Shown piece by piece: positions 26,183 through 34,844 of a stretch of 64,000 nt of DNA. Both the position numbers and the translations under genes were made by a program. Positions within the stretch are counted from its first letter, which is position 1. Each line of letters starts with the position of its first letter. Below the pieces are notes generated by a model, which had not been told where the DNA came from, made no database searches, and was given only the letters and a program-made list of their open reading frames with translations. Origin of the DNA: Rhodopirellula halodulae (lineage in GTDB: Bacteria; Planctomycetota; Planctomycetia; Pirellulales; Pirellulaceae); the NCBI RefSeq assembly GCF_020966775.1, contig NZ_JAJKFV010000011.1:1-64000 (forward strand), in the 5' to 3' direction.

Positions 26183-28240
26183 ATGTCGACATCTGATTCG
26201 CAATCTTCGACCTACAACGATCGCCCGCAAGCGACTTCGGTCATGCCGCCGGGCATCCCTTACATCATCGGCAACGAAGCCGCCGAACGATTCAGTTTCT
26301 ACGGCATGAAAGCGATCCTGACGGTGTTCATGGTCGACTACTTGCACTGGATGAGCAGTTCGTCCACGTCGCAAGGCATGAGCAATGCCGAAGCCACCGA
26401 GCACTATCACACGTTCACCGCGGCGGCTTACTTCTTCCCCGTTCTGGGCGCCTTGCTGTCGGACATTTTCCTTGGCAAGTATCGAACGATCCTTTACCTC
26501 TCGATCGTTTACTGCATCGGCCATGCCGCGCTGGCAATGATGGGTGCACCACCGGTGTCTGCGGGCATGTGGTTGTTCATCGGCTTGCTGCTGATCTCGA
26601 TTGGCTCGGGTGGTATCAAGCCGTGCGTCTCGGCTCACGTGGGTGACCAATTCGGCAAGTCAAACTCCCACTTGCTCACAAAGGTCTACCAGTGGTTCTA
26701 TTTCAGCATCAACTTCGGGTCATTCATTTCGACCTTGTTGACTCCGTGGGTGCTTGAACACTACGGACCACACTGGGCGTTCGGCATTCCCGGTGTGTTG
26801 ATGGCCATTGCGACGCTGCTGTTTTGGATGGGGCGTCACAAGTTTGTCCACATTCGTCCAGGCGGCTATCGCTTCCTGCAAGAGATCCTCTCATGGGAAA
26901 AGTTCTCTTCCATTCCCAAGCTGATGATCATCTTCTCGTTCGTCGCCGTGTTCTGGGCCCTGTTCGACCAAACCGGATCCTCGTGGGTGCTGCAAGCTAA
27001 GAACCTCAATCAAAAATGGCTGGGCGTGACTTGGTTGGAATCTCAGATCCAAGCCATCAACCCGATCTTGGTCCTGACCTTGATTCCGATCTTTCAATTC
27101 CTGATCTACCCCGCGATTGATCGCGTCTTTCCGTTGACACCGATCCGCAAGATCAGCATCGGCTTGTTCGTGATGATCGGCGGATTCGCGATTGTGGCTC
27201 TGCTGCAAGAACGTGTTGACGCGGGTGGCCAACCTTCAATCGGATGGCAGTTTCTGGCGTATGCAGTGCTCACCGCTTCTGAGGTGATGGTTTCAATCAC
27301 GTGCTTGGAATTCGCCTACACCCAAGCCCCCAAGACGATGAAATCAATCGTCATGGCCGTGTTCCTGTTCTCTGTTTCCATGGGCAACGTGTTCACCGCG
27401 ACGGTGAATCGCTACATCCAAACTCCCGCTGCCGCTTCTCTGGCCGAAGGAATCGATCTCACCGCCACCAGCACCGAACCGATCACCAACGGAACCTTCA
27501 CCGGCGAGTTGCAACAGGATGATCCGGACGCTCCAACACTGCTCCTTCTCGGCCCCGACGCGAAGAAGGGAACAGAAGACGACGTGGAGTTGATCCTGGA
27601 CAAAGACGGAGCGTTGCAGTCCGTGAAGAACGCTTCGACCGATAAGTTCGATGCGGTCGCCGAAAAGATCGAGTCCTTTTTCCTAGATCAAGATGGCGAC
27701 GATTCCACTCGATCCTTGCCCTCGCAGGAAGAAGCCCAGTCGTTGCTCGCTGGTGCAACCGACGCCTTCGGCAATCCAATCCAGTACAAGCTGATCTCTC
27801 GCGATCGCTATCAACTGGTGTCCGCCGGCGCAGACAGCGAGCCCGACACCCAGTGGGACGAAACATTGACAGGCAGTGTCGAGCGAGCATCGACCGAAGA
27901 CGCTCCCGAAACGGAAACACAAAGTTTCAACTGGCTGGAACGTCAAAAGATCGCCATCAAGTCCGAGGGCGACCCAACCAAGGTCGAGGCGATTCAAAAA
28001 GAACTGGTTAGCGAACGTGGCGGTGGAACCGAAACCAAGTTGTCGCGTGACTACGCGATCGGCGGCCGCACGCTGCTGGAAGGAGCCGACTACTTCTGGT
28101 TCTGGACCAAGTGCATTTTCGTGACTGCAATCCTGTTTGTTCCAGTTGGCTATCTCTACAAAGAGAAGGCTTACATTCAAGACGAAGAGGACGCTGAACA
28201 CACCGACGAAGCGATTGCGGACGAGTCGATCTCGACCTGA
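26183..28240 (+). CDS. POT family proton-coupled oligopeptide transporter with large insertion
   Basis: 685 residues from the ATG at 26183 (a TTG precedes it). POT/PTR signatures: GNEAAERFSFYGMKAIL in the first helix (the ExxERF-type proton motif) and GSGGIKPCVSAHVGDQF plus YFSINFGSF in helices 4-5. It imports di- and tripeptides with protons. Length exceeds the usual ~500 because about 210 hydrophilic residues (roughly 415-630) are inserted before the last helix (YFWFWTKCIFVTAILFVPVGYLY). The insert contains GPDAKKGTEDDV, like the GPDGxxGTxDDI strings of planctomycete exported proteins. Monocistronic and followed by a terminator. Confidence 0.88.
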   Translation: MSTSDSQSSTYNDRPQATSVMPPGIPYIIGNEAAERFSFYGMKAILTVFMVDYLHWMSSSSTSQGMSNAEATEHYHTFTAAAYFFPVLGALLSDIFLGKYRTILYLSIVYCIGHAALAMMGAPPVSAGMWLFIGLLLISIGSGGIKPCVSAHVGDQFGKSNSHLLTKVYQWFYFSINFGSFISTLLTPWVLEHYGPHWAFGIPGVLMAIATLLFWMGRHKFVHIRPGGYRFLQEILSWEKFSSIPKLMIIFSFVAVFWALFDQTGSSWVLQAKNLNQKWLGVTWLESQIQAINPILVLTLIPIFQFLIYPAIDRVFPLTPIRKISIGLFVMIGGFAIVALLQERVDAGGQPSIGWQFLAYAVLTASEVMVSITCLEFAYTQAPKTMKSIVMAVFLFSVSMGNVFTATVNRYIQTPAAASLAEGIDLTATSTEPITNGTFTGELQQDDPDAPTLLLLGPDAKKGTEDDVELILDKDGALQSVKNASTDKFDAVAEKIESFFLDQDGDDSTRSLPSQEEAQSLLAGATDAFGNPIQYKLISRDRYQLVSAGADSEPDTQWDETLTGSVERASTEDAPETETQSFNWLERQKIAIKSEGDPTKVEAIQKELVSERGGGTETKLSRDYAIGGRTLLEGADYFWFWTKCIFVTAILFVPVGYLYKEKAYIQDEEDAEHTDEAIADESIST

Positions 28241-28267
28241 TCACTTCGCCTAAACAAAAAGAAATCG

Positions 28268-28297
28268 AAGCGGGCTGTTCCGATCAGCCCGCTTTTT
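28268..28297. terminator. Terminator between the POT gene and the convergent sulfatase gene
   Basis: 10-bp stem AAGCGGGCTG / CAGCCCGCTT with a 7-nt loop, followed by TTT on the + strand. It lies 28 bp past the transporter stop and before the end of the convergent sulfatase gene. Confidence 0.85.
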
Positions 28298-28310
28298 GTT
28301 TGCGCGGCCT

Positions 28311-29858
28311 TCAAGGACTTGGTGACGTCACACCCTCGGGCAAAAACGTGACGTCACGATCGTTGCTGAGCTTGGGACCGTCGGTGCTGCGGCCGGAATC
28401 AACATACTCGCGAAGCAACCGCAACAACGATTGCGTGACATCGGGGTTTTGGTCCGCAACATTGTTTCGCTCACCCGGGTCAGCATCCAAGTCGTACAAT
28501 TGCATCGGCGGCAATCCAGCGTTCTTCGCTTTGGGTTCACGAGGATCGCTCCAACCGCCGCTGCCGTGAGACAGACACAGCTTCCAATTGCCGCGTCGAA
28601 TGGCGAACGATCCGCCGATGCTGTGGCTGACCAATGCTTCGCGATCCGAAGCGGCATCCCCCGCGAACACGCCTGACAGATCGAAACCATCCTCACCGCC
28701 GGCCGCTTCACGCGGTTGCCCGGTGATGCTTTGAAACGTCGTGTAAAGATCGGTCAAGCACGCGACCGCGGAAGTGGTCTCGCCCGCAACCACTTTGCCG
28801 GGCCAACGCACAATCAATGGAACACGGTGACCACCTTCGTAGATATCCGCTTTGTGACCGCGGAAACCAGCACTGGGGTCGTGATCAAATTCGGCGAGTT
28901 TTCCAAAGTTGGCTTGTGGGGAACAGCCATTGTCACTGGTGAACACGACCAATGTTTCATCTTCGATCCCAGCCTTTGCAATCGCATCAAGGAGCTGCCC
29001 CATGTGATGGTCCATTTGCATGACAAAGTCCGCATAAGGATTCATCTGACTGGCATCTTTGAAAGGTGCGACGGGCACAATCGGTGTGTGAGGCGCTGGC
29101 AATGGCAGATACAAAAAGAACGGTTGGTCCGTTTGGCTGCGTTCCTCGACGTAAGCGATGGACTTCTCAAACAAATGCGGCAGCACCTGCTCGATTTCAA
29201 AGTCCGGTGCGATCGGCCCGTTGCGATACCAACCGTACGGAGACTGCTTTCGCGTCACGCCTTCTTCACGCTCGGGGATAGCCGTCGCTTTGCCCGTGTC
29301 GACCCAAACATAAGGCGGCATGTCCAGCGAACCACAGTGACCGTAGTACTGGTCAAACCCGTTGATATCCGGACCGTTCAGCACAGGCTGAGAGAAATCG
29401 ATCTTGCCGTTCTTTTTGGTCCAGTCCCACCCCAAGTGCCACTTGCCGATCATTGCCGTGTGATAACCGGCCTGGTGCAACAGATGCCCCAACGTCGGAC
29501 GGTCAGCGGGAATCAGGTGCTGGCTCGTTCCACTCAAGACACCGCTGGCCAACTTCGATCGCCAGTTGTATCGCCCCGTTAGCAATCCGTATCGAGTCGG
29601 TGTGCAAACGGAACTCGGCGTGTGAGCATCCAAGAATGTCAGGCCTTCGCTGGCGAGTTCCTTCAAACGTGGTGTCTTGATTTTGCATTCTGGGTTGGTG
29701 GGCGAGACGTCGCCGATTCCCAAATCATCCGCCATCACCAACACGATGTTCGGCCGTTGAGCGGAAACTTCCTCCGCACATGAAAGACTGCCTTCATCAT
29801 TCACAACGAAACCACCAACCATCACCGCGAGCACCGCGGCATTTCGAATCCAATTCAT
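28311..29858 (-). CDS. Secreted sulfatase (formylglycine type)
   Basis: 515 residues from the ATG at 29858, giving a signal peptide (NAAVLAVMVGGFVV). A longer frame to 29936 adds 26 unlikely residues. Type I sulfatase: metal-binding RPNIVLVMADDLG (D44, D45) and the modification motif C85-T-P-T-R (CxPxR), where Cys is converted to formylglycine by a separate enzyme. Further core strings are GKWHLGWDW and FTSDNGCSP. Planctomycetes carry many sulfatases for algal polysaccharides; the specific glycan here is unknown. No glycoside hydrolase is directly adjacent. Confidence 0.95.
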   Translation of the reverse strand: MNWIRNAAVLAVMVGGFVVNDEGSLSCAEEVSAQRPNIVLVMADDLGIGDVSPTNPECKIKTPRLKELASEGLTFLDAHTPSSVCTPTRYGLLTGRYNWRSKLASGVLSGTSQHLIPADRPTLGHLLHQAGYHTAMIGKWHLGWDWTKKNGKIDFSQPVLNGPDINGFDQYYGHCGSLDMPPYVWVDTGKATAIPEREEGVTRKQSPYGWYRNGPIAPDFEIEQVLPHLFEKSIAYVEERSQTDQPFFLYLPLPAPHTPIVPVAPFKDASQMNPYADFVMQMDHHMGQLLDAIAKAGIEDETLVVFTSDNGCSPQANFGKLAEFDHDPSAGFRGHKADIYEGGHRVPLIVRWPGKVVAGETTSAVACLTDLYTTFQSITGQPREAAGGEDGFDLSGVFAGDAASDREALVSHSIGGSFAIRRGNWKLCLSHGSGGWSDPREPKAKNAGLPPMQLYDLDADPGERNNVADQNPDVTQSLLRLLREYVDSGRSTDGPKLSNDRDVTFLPEGVTSPSP

Positions 29859-30105
29859 TGTTCGCCTATCAATCAAAGTCAGGGAAGCACTCAACAATCC
29901 CAACATCTTAGACGCGGGGCGGAGACAACCTACCAAAATCGATCAACCACTCAGCAAAAGAGTGAGGCAACAAAACAAGATCGTAACGATCGATGCTCAA
30001 CAACAAAAAGAATGCGACAAGCAAGCATCAAATCACGACAAAACGTGTCGGCAACCGGTTGCCAGGAAGCGAACCGACAAACAGGACGCAGACACGCTGC
30101 AGAGA

Positions 30106-30843
30106 TCAAACGCTCGTCGGATCGTACTCGGAAGCACTGCGAATCGAGTCACGTGACAGGGATACCGACACGGTTGCATCCGCCCAAGAGATTCCCGAGA
30201 CATGTTCACGGTCGAGCAGCACTTGCTTGCCCGGCCACCAGTTCCGAGTATCAACGATCAATTGTTGAATCGACCAATTTGTATCATCGATCAACATCCC
30301 TTCCACGTGTCCCACCTCTTCGTCGGTCCCCTGGATGTAGTACCCGACGACCTCGTTGACGCTGCGAAGGTGGGTTCTTTCGGGTTGGTCAGCGATGTTT
30401 GGATCAAGGGGCATCAAACCAACTCCCAATGGCATTGGCGAATAACCACTGCCCACCAAAGTCGCACCCGCCGGGCCCCAGTAGTACGGCACGTCATAGT
30501 GCTGATAGAGCTGAATCTCCATCTGACGAGAAACGGGTTGATCGGATTCGACCGGTGGACTGTCTTTCACCTGCTGGCTAGTCAAAGGAACTTTCGCAGT
30601 GCCGGCTGGCCAATCACTCGCATCGATCTTGGGCGGCGGCAAAAGGATCTGACGACCGGGCAACCAATGGCCGGTGTCGACGACCAAATGACGAATTACC
30701 CACGACTCGTCATCAAATAGCAAGTCATGGATTGATCCAACGCTCTGGTCGATCCCCATCAACTCAGCACCTTTCAGTTTGTCAGATGCAATCAACATTG
30801 TTCTGCCTGCAAAAAAGTTTGAATCGTTTGACGTTGCACTCAT
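30106..30843 (-). CDS. Protein with two PRC-barrel domains
   Basis: 245 residues from the ATG at 30843; ATG at 30798 is an equally fair start just before the first domain. Two PRC-barrel repeats: ~residues 16-80 (ASDKLKGAELMG...GSIHDLLFDDESWVIRHLVVDT) and ~155-230 (LRSVNEVVGYYIQG...GHVEGMLIDDTNWSIQQLIVDT). The shared W-x-I/V-R/Q-x-L-x-V-D-T ending is typical. Between them is a Pro-rich linker with YQHYDVPYYWGP. PRC barrels act in RNA processing (RimM), photosystem assembly and stress proteins. Divergent from the APH-AAA kinase across 196 bp. Function not assigned. Confidence 0.8.
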   Translation of the reverse strand: MSATSNDSNFFAGRTMLIASDKLKGAELMGIDQSVGSIHDLLFDDESWVIRHLVVDTGHWLPGRQILLPPPKIDASDWPAGTAKVPLTSQQVKDSPPVESDQPVSRQMEIQLYQHYDVPYYWGPAGATLVGSGYSPMPLGVGLMPLDPNIADQPERTHLRSVNEVVGYYIQGTDEEVGHVEGMLIDDTNWSIQQLIVDTRNWWPGKQVLLDREHVSGISWADATVSVSLSRDSIRSASEYDPTSV

Positions 30844-31039
30844 CAGCTCGGTCGAAGAATCGCAACGAGATTCGCGACTCGAGCAAAAAACACACGCCGC
30901 AAACGACGTTCCGCAACCATCAACGGCGTGCAAGCCCCAACCGTGTCACCAACGCACGGTTTGCATGGAGGAACGACATTTGCCGCGAGTATCACACGTA
31001 GTTTCCTGTCGCAAAAACCCGTAGGCGGAATGCGTCGAC

Positions 31040-32608
31040 ATGAGTGAGTCCACCACAACTCTATCCCTGCACGACAAAGTCACCGTTCTGCGATCAGGTC
31101 GCCTGTTCGAGGATTCGTCGTATCCGCCCGAAGTCATCGAAACGCATATCTCGGTGCTGTTCCGGACAAAACAACACGTCTACAAGTTGAAGAAGGACGT
31201 GAACCTCGGGTTTCTCGACTTCTCGACCTTGGACCGTCGCAAGTCAGCGTGTCAGGCAGAAATCGACGTCAATCGTCGCCTTGCGCCGCATACTTACGAA
31301 GGTTTGGTATCGCTCACTCTGGACGATCACGGTGGCCTGTCGCTCGGCGGTCCAGGACGCGTTGTTGACTGGCTGGTCAAGATGAAACGACTGCCCGACG
31401 AACGCTGCTTGGACAGAAATCTGCACCATGCTTTGAAAGAAGCCTTGAAAGCGGACGCATCCACAGAAGAACAGCAACCATTGCAGTCGGTCATTGATCT
31501 GCTGACGCAGTTCTATCAATCGCTCGTTCCCATTGCTCCCAAGAACTACATCGCGGGCTTTCGGTCTCACATCAACGACAACACAGACGCGATCAACTCC
31601 GAGCAGAACGAACTTCCGACGCAAACCACCAATCTCGTCTCGTCTCTTCAACGCTGGTTCGTATTTCAACATGCGAACACACTGCAACAACGTGTCGACG
31701 CCGGTTACGTCGTGGAAGGACACGGTGACTTGCGTGCCGAACACATCTACCTGACACAGCCACCCACCATCATTGATGGAGTCGAATTTGATCGCGACCT
31801 ACGGATCGTCGATGTTGCGGACGAACTGAGCTTTCTGGCGGTAACGTGCCAGTTCGAAGACGCCGCTGAAGTGGGCCAAGAAATCTTGACCCGAGTGTGC
31901 GCCAACCTGAATGACACTCCCGCCGATTCACTGCTGAATTTCTACCGTGCCTATCGAGCCACCGTTCGAGTGAAGGTGGCAATCTTGCGGTCACAGCAGT
32001 CCGAAGGCGACGAGAGAAGAAAAGCAATCTCGGAAGCCGAACGCTATCTGGGGATCGCAACCGAACTCGCGGAACGATTGGGACCGTTGCCGGCCATCAT
32101 CATTCGCGGGCGAAGCGGCACCGGCAAATCAACATTGGCCAGAGCAATCGCTGACGAAGTGGTTGCCCAACACATCGCAACGGATCACGTGCGCCGAACC
32201 ATTTCGTTTCATGACCTCCCTAACGTCTACAGCGACTCGGCTCGGAACGCCGTGTACACCGAAGCAATCGACCAAGCGGTTCAGCATTGGCAGCAAGGCC
32301 GCCTCGTCATTCTTGACGGCACCTTTCTCAAACAGAACTGGCTCGAGGAAGCGTACCAATCGCTTGCGGAAACCGGGGCTCGAGTCTTCATTTTCACGTG
32401 CGAGTGTCCTGACTCGGTTGCGATGGAACGCGTGCGGCATCGAGCAGTTCGTGGAAACTCGGAATCGGAAGCGGACGAAAGGGTGCTGCAGCAGCAGACC
32501 GACAGCGTGACGGAACCTCCGACCGGTTGCACCTCGTTTCGGATCGACACCACACAAGACGTGTCACATCAATTAGCACAGATTCAAATGCTGCTGTCCG
32601 GAACATAA
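31040..32608 (+). CDS. Fusion of aminoglycoside-phosphotransferase-like kinase and P-loop AAA kinase
   Basis: 522 residues. The N-terminal ~330 residues are an APH/choline-kinase-type fold with the catalytic loop GHGDLRAEHIYL (near 227) and a metal Asp in IIDGVEFD. The C-terminal ~180 residues are a P-loop kinase with Walker A GRSGTGKST (near 356) and LVILDGTFLK as Walker-B-like strand. This two-kinase arrangement is widespread (COG2187 plus COG0645) but its substrate is not established. Not proof of antibiotic resistance. The PRC-barrel gene lies divergently upstream. Confidence 0.85.
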   Translation: MSESTTTLSLHDKVTVLRSGRLFEDSSYPPEVIETHISVLFRTKQHVYKLKKDVNLGFLDFSTLDRRKSACQAEIDVNRRLAPHTYEGLVSLTLDDHGGLSLGGPGRVVDWLVKMKRLPDERCLDRNLHHALKEALKADASTEEQQPLQSVIDLLTQFYQSLVPIAPKNYIAGFRSHINDNTDAINSEQNELPTQTTNLVSSLQRWFVFQHANTLQQRVDAGYVVEGHGDLRAEHIYLTQPPTIIDGVEFDRDLRIVDVADELSFLAVTCQFEDAAEVGQEILTRVCANLNDTPADSLLNFYRAYRATVRVKVAILRSQQSEGDERRKAISEAERYLGIATELAERLGPLPAIIIRGRSGTGKSTLARAIADEVVAQHIATDHVRRTISFHDLPNVYSDSARNAVYTEAIDQAVQHWQQGRLVILDGTFLKQNWLEEAYQSLAETGARVFIFTCECPDSVAMERVRHRAVRGNSESEADERVLQQQTDSVTEPPTGCTSFRIDTTQDVSHQLAQIQMLLSGT

Positions 32609-32697
32609 CTTGCGTCGAAGCGTTGAGCGAAATCCACCACGGGGTAAATCGGCACCTCCACTTCATCCCCGTGCTCCCTCACACGCGGCAGAACAAC

Positions 32698-33963
32698 ATG
32701 CACGACCCCAAAAAACTCAATCGTCGCCACTTCACCCAAATCAGTACCGCATCGGCCTTGGGAGCAAGCGCGATCGCCGCAGCCAAAGAGCCCGGAGCGT
32801 CAACGGCTGGTAACTCGGCTTCCAAATCGGCCCAAATCCAACCAGTGGGTGGACGAGACATCGATAGCACGGCGAAGAAAGTCCCGTTGGCACCACCCGA
32901 CAAGCAGCCGCCCAACCTTGAACTCCCGTCGACGCCGCCAAAGAAGATCGGCTACGCGATCGTCGGCTTGGGGCAACTGTCGCTCGGACAAATTTTGCCC
33001 GCCTTCGGCCAATGCGAATTTGCGGAACCTGTCGCTTTGGTCAGTGGCCATCCGGACAAGGCAAAAACGGTTGCTGAGGCCTATGGAATCGAATCGGACG
33101 CAATCTACAACTACGACAACTTCGACCAAATCGCAAACGATGACCGAATCGATATCGTTTACATCGTGTTGCCCAATTCCATGCATGCCGAATTCACGAT
33201 CCGAGCATTGGAAGCGGGGAAGCATGTGCTTTGTGAGAAGCCGATGGCATCCACCATCGATGAATGCGAACGCATGATCGAAGCGGCGAAGAAGGCCGAC
33301 CGTAAACTCATGATTGCCTACCGCCTGCACTACGAACCCTTCAATCAGAAGGTCATGCAGATGTGCGACGAAAAACGCTTCGGTCAAATCAAAACGTTCA
33401 GCGGTAGCTTCTGCATCAACGTTACCGCACCCAACATTCGGCTTTCCTCGAAACTCGCCGGAGGTCCAGTGGGCGATGTCGGGGTGTATCCAATCAATGC
33501 CTCCCGGTACGTGACCGGTGAAGAACCGATTGAAGTCTTCGCCCAATCCCATCAGCCCACCGACGATTCGCGATTCCGCGAAGTCCCCGAGAGTGTCTCT
33601 TGTTTGCTCCGCTTCCCTTCGGGTGTGCTCGCCAACATCGATTGCAGCTTTGGGACGCACCGCAGTGATTTCTTCCGTGTCGCCTGCGCGGACGGGATGA
33701 TCGAGCTGACACCAGCGTTTAGCTACAACGGGCAACGCCTGACGACCCATCATTCATCGGAACAAAATGGATCCGTGGTGACCGAGCATGACATCAAAGA
33801 AGCAAATCACTTTGCTTCCGAGATGGATGCCTTCGCAGATGCGCTGCTTCATCAGAAACCGATCCAAACCCCGGGTGAAGAAGGTCTCGCCGACATGCGG
33901 ATCCTGGCAGCGATGGCTCAGTCCATTCGAGAGCAACGACCGGTGCGTGTTCACCAGGCTTGA
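32698..33963 (+). CDS. Tat-exported Gfo/Idh/MocA family oxidoreductase
   Basis: 421 residues from the ATG at 32698. Twin-arginine signal NRRHFTQIS at residues 8-16 followed by a small hydrophobic stretch (ASALGASAIAAA). After a Pro-rich linker comes the Rossmann domain (GYAIVGLGQLSLGQILPAF), the EKP motif (E180-K181-P182, LCEKPMAST) and the C-terminal beta-sheet substrate domain (GGPVGDVGVYPINASRY). Members oxidise or epimerise sugars with tightly bound NAD(P). Tat export implies folding with its cofactor in the cytoplasm. Similar to exported glucose-fructose oxidoreductase, but the substrate is not known. Confidence 0.9.
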   Translation: MHDPKKLNRRHFTQISTASALGASAIAAAKEPGASTAGNSASKSAQIQPVGGRDIDSTAKKVPLAPPDKQPPNLELPSTPPKKIGYAIVGLGQLSLGQILPAFGQCEFAEPVALVSGHPDKAKTVAEAYGIESDAIYNYDNFDQIANDDRIDIVYIVLPNSMHAEFTIRALEAGKHVLCEKPMASTIDECERMIEAAKKADRKLMIAYRLHYEPFNQKVMQMCDEKRFGQIKTFSGSFCINVTAPNIRLSSKLAGGPVGDVGVYPINASRYVTGEEPIEVFAQSHQPTDDSRFREVPESVSCLLRFPSGVLANIDCSFGTHRSDFFRVACADGMIELTPAFSYNGQRLTTHHSSEQNGSVVTEHDIKEANHFASEMDAFADALLHQKPIQTPGEEGLADMRILAAMAQSIREQRPVRVHQA

Positions 33964-34040
33964 TGCGGTCCACGACGATCCGCACAGCAACAACCATCGT
34001 GATGCCCAACCAGTCGGCTGAGCACGCACACGATCGATGT

Positions 34041-34637
34041 TCAGTGTCCATTCTCCGCCGACTGTGAAACGTCGCCCGGGACCAACATGGGTGATGCGTC
34101 AATTTCTTCCGCATCCATTAGGGAAGCGACTTGCTGCAGTGTCGACAGCATCCGCAATTGTTCGTCTTTCGACAATTCCGAAAGTGCGTTCCGGAAACGG
34201 TCCTGCAACAAAGAAGGTGACGCTTCCAACAGCTTCTCGCCATCCTTGGTCATTGCAATCAAAACGGAACGTCCGTCCTTCGGAGAACGTTCTCGCACAA
34301 CCAACGAACGCTCCTGCAGCCGACGGAGAATTCCTGTCACCGTCGCTTGACTCAAATGAACATCCTTCGCAATGGCCGAAGGGGTCGCCTGTTCAATTCT
34401 CGAGATGGCCTGCAAGACAGCCAACTGCGGACCGGTCAATCCGTGACCTCCGACGAGCTGCCGCGAATGCAGATCCACGGCACGGATGATCCGACGAATC
34501 GATGCCACGATTTGGTCTTCGTGGCTGAGCGGGCACGGTTCACCTTGGCTCAAGGTGTCGTGACAAGAATTTCGAGAGCGGGGGGACAAGGGCTTGAACC
34601 GACTGAAACCTCGGACACGGGCGGATGCGAACTGCAC
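34041..34637 (-). CDS. MarR-family transcriptional regulator beside the betaine operon
   Basis: Up to 198 residues from a GTG at 34637. The MarR core starts near residue 40 (EDQIVASIRRIIRAVDLHSRQL), so the true start may be an internal TTG near residue 30. Winged helix-turn-helix: LTGPQLAVLQAI, TPSAIAKDVHLSQATVTGILRRLQERSLV, and the wing RSPKDGRSVLIAMTKDG. Binds DNA as a dimer at palindromes. It is divergent from the glycine betaine synthesis operon, with a perfect 20-bp palindrome 77 bp upstream of this ORF's GTG. MarR-type EctR and CosR control compatible-solute genes in other bacteria, which supports an osmotic regulator role (inference). Confidence 0.88.
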   Translation of the reverse strand: MQFASARVRGFSRFKPLSPRSRNSCHDTLSQGEPCPLSHEDQIVASIRRIIRAVDLHSRQLVGGHGLTGPQLAVLQAISRIEQATPSAIAKDVHLSQATVTGILRRLQERSLVVRERSPKDGRSVLIAMTKDGEKLLEASPSLLQDRFRNALSELSKDEQLRMLSTLQQVASLMDAEEIDASPMLVPGDVSQSAENGH

Positions 34638-34714
34638 CCATCATCCCAACGGGGCCTGCCGGCATTTTAGTCGTTGCCGAATACACCTGTCACCTCATAG
34701 ATCGCTCCGCTAGG

Positions 34715-34734
34715 ATGCTTTGAGCTCAAAGCAT
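34715..34734. promoter_or_regulatory. Perfect 20-bp palindrome, candidate MarR operator
   Basis: ATGCTTTGAGCTCAAAGCAT is fully self-complementary and lies in the shared control region between the MarR gene and the betaine operon, 110 bp before the methyltransferase start. MarR dimers typically bind such sites. Because TTTTT follows on the + strand, it could instead fold as a hairpin and act as an attenuator of the betaine leader. Confidence 0.65.
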
Positions 34735-34747
34735 TTTTTGAAGGCCA

Positions 34748-34785
34748 AGTTCAGTTTCACCTGACGACTCAACGAACACTGAACT
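34748..34785 (+). promoter_or_regulatory. Second inverted repeat in the betaine operon leader
   Basis: AGTTCAG (34748-34754) and CTGAACT (34779-34785) are exact inverted repeats 24 bp apart. They could form an RNA hairpin in the leader or a second protein-binding element. Function unproven. Confidence 0.4.
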
Positions 34786-34844
34786 CAGCTTTTCGAGTGA
34801 TGTGGACCGACTGCAAGCAACGCACCGAACATCAAGGAACCTCG

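Noticed and set aside
28716-29582. A 288-codon + strand frame.
   Set aside because: Antisense to the sulfatase, whose CxPxR and metal motifs prove the minus-strand reading.
31040-32608. Antibiotic-resistance gene (aminoglycoside phosphotransferase).
   Set aside because: The APH-like fold is shared by many kinases, and fusion with a P-loop kinase is typical of an uncharacterised housekeeping-type family, not of resistance enzymes.
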